Positions 6,330-7,592 of a DNA stretch of 7,592 nt are shown piece after piece. The notes under the pieces were generated by a model. The model was not told the origin of the DNA. It ran no database searches and saw only the letters and a list, made by a program, of their open reading frames with translations. Position numbers and translations under genes: made by a program. The stretch is from Clostridiaceae bacterium (GTDB lineage Bacteria > Bacillota > Clostridia > DSM-8532), in the NCBI GenBank assembly GCA_025361665.1, contig JANYKF010000032.1, positions 1 through 7,592 of the forward strand. Direction: 5' to 3'. The first letter of the stretch is position 1, and each line of letters opens with the position of its first letter.

Positions 6330-7421
6330 ATGTCGGAATTGATCCTTGCACTGGAACGCTATCTGGCCGAATTGCGCGGGACTTTGGCGGCCCATGCAGG
6401 AGAAGGGATTCCGAACGTGGTTCCCGGCCTGCTTTCAGCGCCGGCCTGCACGCAACCCGGTTTGCAGCCCCATATGGCCAATGCCGTCCGACGCTTGAAT
6501 GAAGTGATTCGGGAACAGGCTTTCACCGAATGGTGGATGGCGGATCATGCCTGGAAATTGGGCAGGCAGATTCAGGCTGCCATCTGCAGGGTGCCGGTGG
6601 TCGGCTCTGTCGCCTTTCTGGGGAAGTCCGGGTCCCATTCACACCGAAGTGCTTTACGGCAATACCCGGACGCCGTGATGCTTCCCGTGCATTCTTTCTC
6701 CATCGCATGCGGCATGGTGATGGAAGGCGGTGCCGATGCGGCCGTCCTGCCCATCGACAATTCAACGGCGGGCACGATCGCGGATGTCTACGACCTCCTG
6801 CTGCGGAATGACCTGCACCTCGCGAGGGCCGCATCCCTGGCCATCCGAAATGTGCTGCTGGGCATTCCCGGCTCATCCGTCGCGGATATCCGCGAGGTTT
6901 GGACGCATCCGCAGCCCATCGCGCAATGCGCCGGCGTAATTGCCGAAAGGGGATGGAAGACTGTTTCGATGGAAAGCACGGCAGTTGCGGCCGAGTCCGT
7001 GGCCCATCGGAATGACAGGTCGGTGGCCGCCATCGGTTCCCGCGAGGCAGCCCTGCTGTACGGCCTTGTGGTGCTCGAGGAAGGCATTGATGATGCGGAC
7101 ACGAACCAGACCCGGTTTGTGACGGTTACGCGCGGATTGACCATATCCATGGATGCGACACGCATCAGCCTGGTATTCACGCTGCCGCACGAAAGCGGAT
7201 CGTTGTCTTCGATCCTGTCCCGAATGGCGGATTTTGGCCTGAACGTCGCGAAGATCCAGTCGCGGCCCATCCCGAACCGTGCATGGGAATACAGTTTCTA
7301 TCTGGATTTCGAGAGCCGCATTGAAAACATGAACGCGCTGAAAGCGTTATACATGCTGGATCACGACCTTCCTTACATGAAGCTTCTGGGATGGTATGCG
7401 GAAGGCGCAAATCCGATCTGA
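6330..7421 (+). CDS. pheA: Prephenate dehydratase with C-terminal ACT domain and atypical N-terminal region
   Basis: The enzyme converts prephenate to phenylpyruvate, the branch step to phenylalanine. The catalytic domain spans about 91-268. It begins VGSVAFLGKSGSHSHRSA, contains PIDNSTAGTIADVYDLL (141-157; the usual motif has E where D143 stands) and ends with the TRF motif (261-263) required for activity in the family. An ACT domain follows (about 278-355), with HESGSLSSIL (287-296) and KIQSRPIPNRAWEYSFYLDF; the common ESRP reads QSRP here. This domain normally binds phenylalanine for feedback inhibition. The first 88 residues are the place where bifunctional P-proteins carry AroQ chorismate mutase, but I see no AroQ pattern of conserved Arg and Lys residues; the stretch is Ala/Leu-rich with a Pro/Gly-rich middle (25-47). 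The ATG follows GAGG by 7 nt. It lies 78 nt after aroF, probably in one operon. No terminator is visible downstream. Confidence 0.92.
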   Translation: MSELILALERYLAELRGTLAAHAGEGIPNVVPGLLSAPACTQPGLQPHMANAVRRLNEVIREQAFTEWWMADHAWKLGRQIQAAICRVPVVGSVAFLGKSGSHSHRSALRQYPDAVMLPVHSFSIACGMVMEGGADAAVLPIDNSTAGTIADVYDLLLRNDLHLARAASLAIRNVLLGIPGSSVADIREVWTHPQPIAQCAGVIAERGWKTVSMESTAVAAESVAHRNDRSVAAIGSREAALLYGLVVLEEGIDDADTNQTRFVTVTRGLTISMDATRISLVFTLPHESGSLSSILSRMADFGLNVAKIQSRPIPNRAWEYSFYLDFESRIENMNALKALYMLDHDLPYMKLLGWYAEGANPI

Positions 7422-7427
7422 CGGGGA

Positions 7428-7592
7428 TTTGATTGTCAGTATTCATTGTCTGTATTTGATTGTCAGTATTCATTGTCTGTATTTGATTGTCAGTATTCAT
7501 TGTCTGTATTTGATTGTCAGTATTCATTGTCTGTATTTGATTGTCAGTATTCATTGTCTGTATTTGATTGTCTGTATTCATTGTCTGTATTT
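7428..7592. repeat. 27-bp minisatellite (six full copies plus start of a seventh, running off the edge)
   Basis: Exact 27-bp units start at 7428, 7455, 7482, 7509 and 7536. A sixth unit at 7563-7589 differs by a CAG to CTG change (one base), and TTT at 7590-7592 starts a seventh. The array begins 6 bp after the pheA stop codon. Each unit is itself two similar halves, with cores ATTGTCAGTATT and ATTGTCTGTATT, so the array is about twelve half-units. Its GC content is 8 of 27 bases, far below the GC-rich genes beside it. There are no unique spacers, so it is not a CRISPR array. Its length of 27 nt keeps two plus frames and one minus frame open, but there is no start with a ribosome binding site and no recognisable protein. 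The true copy number is unknown because the array is cut by the window edge. Confidence 0.97.

Noticed and set aside
7177..7581. Minus-strand open frame starting in the repeat array and running back over the 3' end of pheA
   Set aside because: Its first half is the 27-bp repeat translated and its second half is antisense to the PheA ACT domain. There is no ribosome binding site or homology; only the repeat itself deserves attention.
7428..7592. CRISPR array
   Set aside because: The units are contiguous with no unique spacers and no cas gene is present.

Overview
The window is a compact, moderately high-GC bacterial segment carrying one partial and six complete protein genes. They are mostly housekeeping or primary-metabolism genes with short gaps. 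The cdd-era-recO order, strong GGAGG-type ribosome binding sites, extended -10 promoters (TGnTATAAT) and a Bacillus-like GlgC suggest a member of the Bacillota. The order cannot be fixed from the sequence, and an anaerobic gut-type lineage is only a guess. No rRNA, tRNA, insertion sequence, phage gene or CRISPR array was seen.

Layout. Positions 1-463 (minus strand) hold the N-terminal part of glgC, which runs off the left edge. Positions 464-669 are a divergent control region. It has an extended -10 promoter facing each way and an imperfect tandem repeat (537-577 and 578-617) filling the space between them. Positions 670-2804 hold cdd, era and recO, with recO overlapping the era stop codon. 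Positions 2805-2930 are a leader or spacer rich in inverted repeats, including a perfect 12-bp dyad and stems that exclude one another. Positions 2931-5180 encode a 749-residue NDP-forming acyl-CoA synthetase with its ATP-grasp half first. Positions 5238-6251 encode a type I-beta DAHP synthase and 6330-7421 a prephenate dehydratase with an unusual N-terminal extension. From 7428 to the right edge the DNA is a 27-bp minisatellite, about 30% GC and unlike everything else in the window.

How the genes fit together. GlgC opens glycogen synthesis. Cdd (pyrimidine salvage), Era (30S ribosome maturation) and RecO (recombinational repair) form a conserved housekeeping operon. DAHP synthase commits carbon to the shikimate pathway and PheA commits prephenate to phenylalanine, so these two genes sit at the entry and a branch exit of one pathway and are probably co-transcribed. 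The acyl-CoA synthetase lies on the same strand just upstream of them. Whether it shares their regulation or substrates is unknown.

No wholly new system is evident. The points that best repay a second look are the terminal minisatellite, the phased repeat between the divergent promoters, the competing stems before the acyl-CoA synthetase, that enzyme's beta-alpha domain order, and the PheA N-terminal region that lacks a recognisable chorismate mutase.
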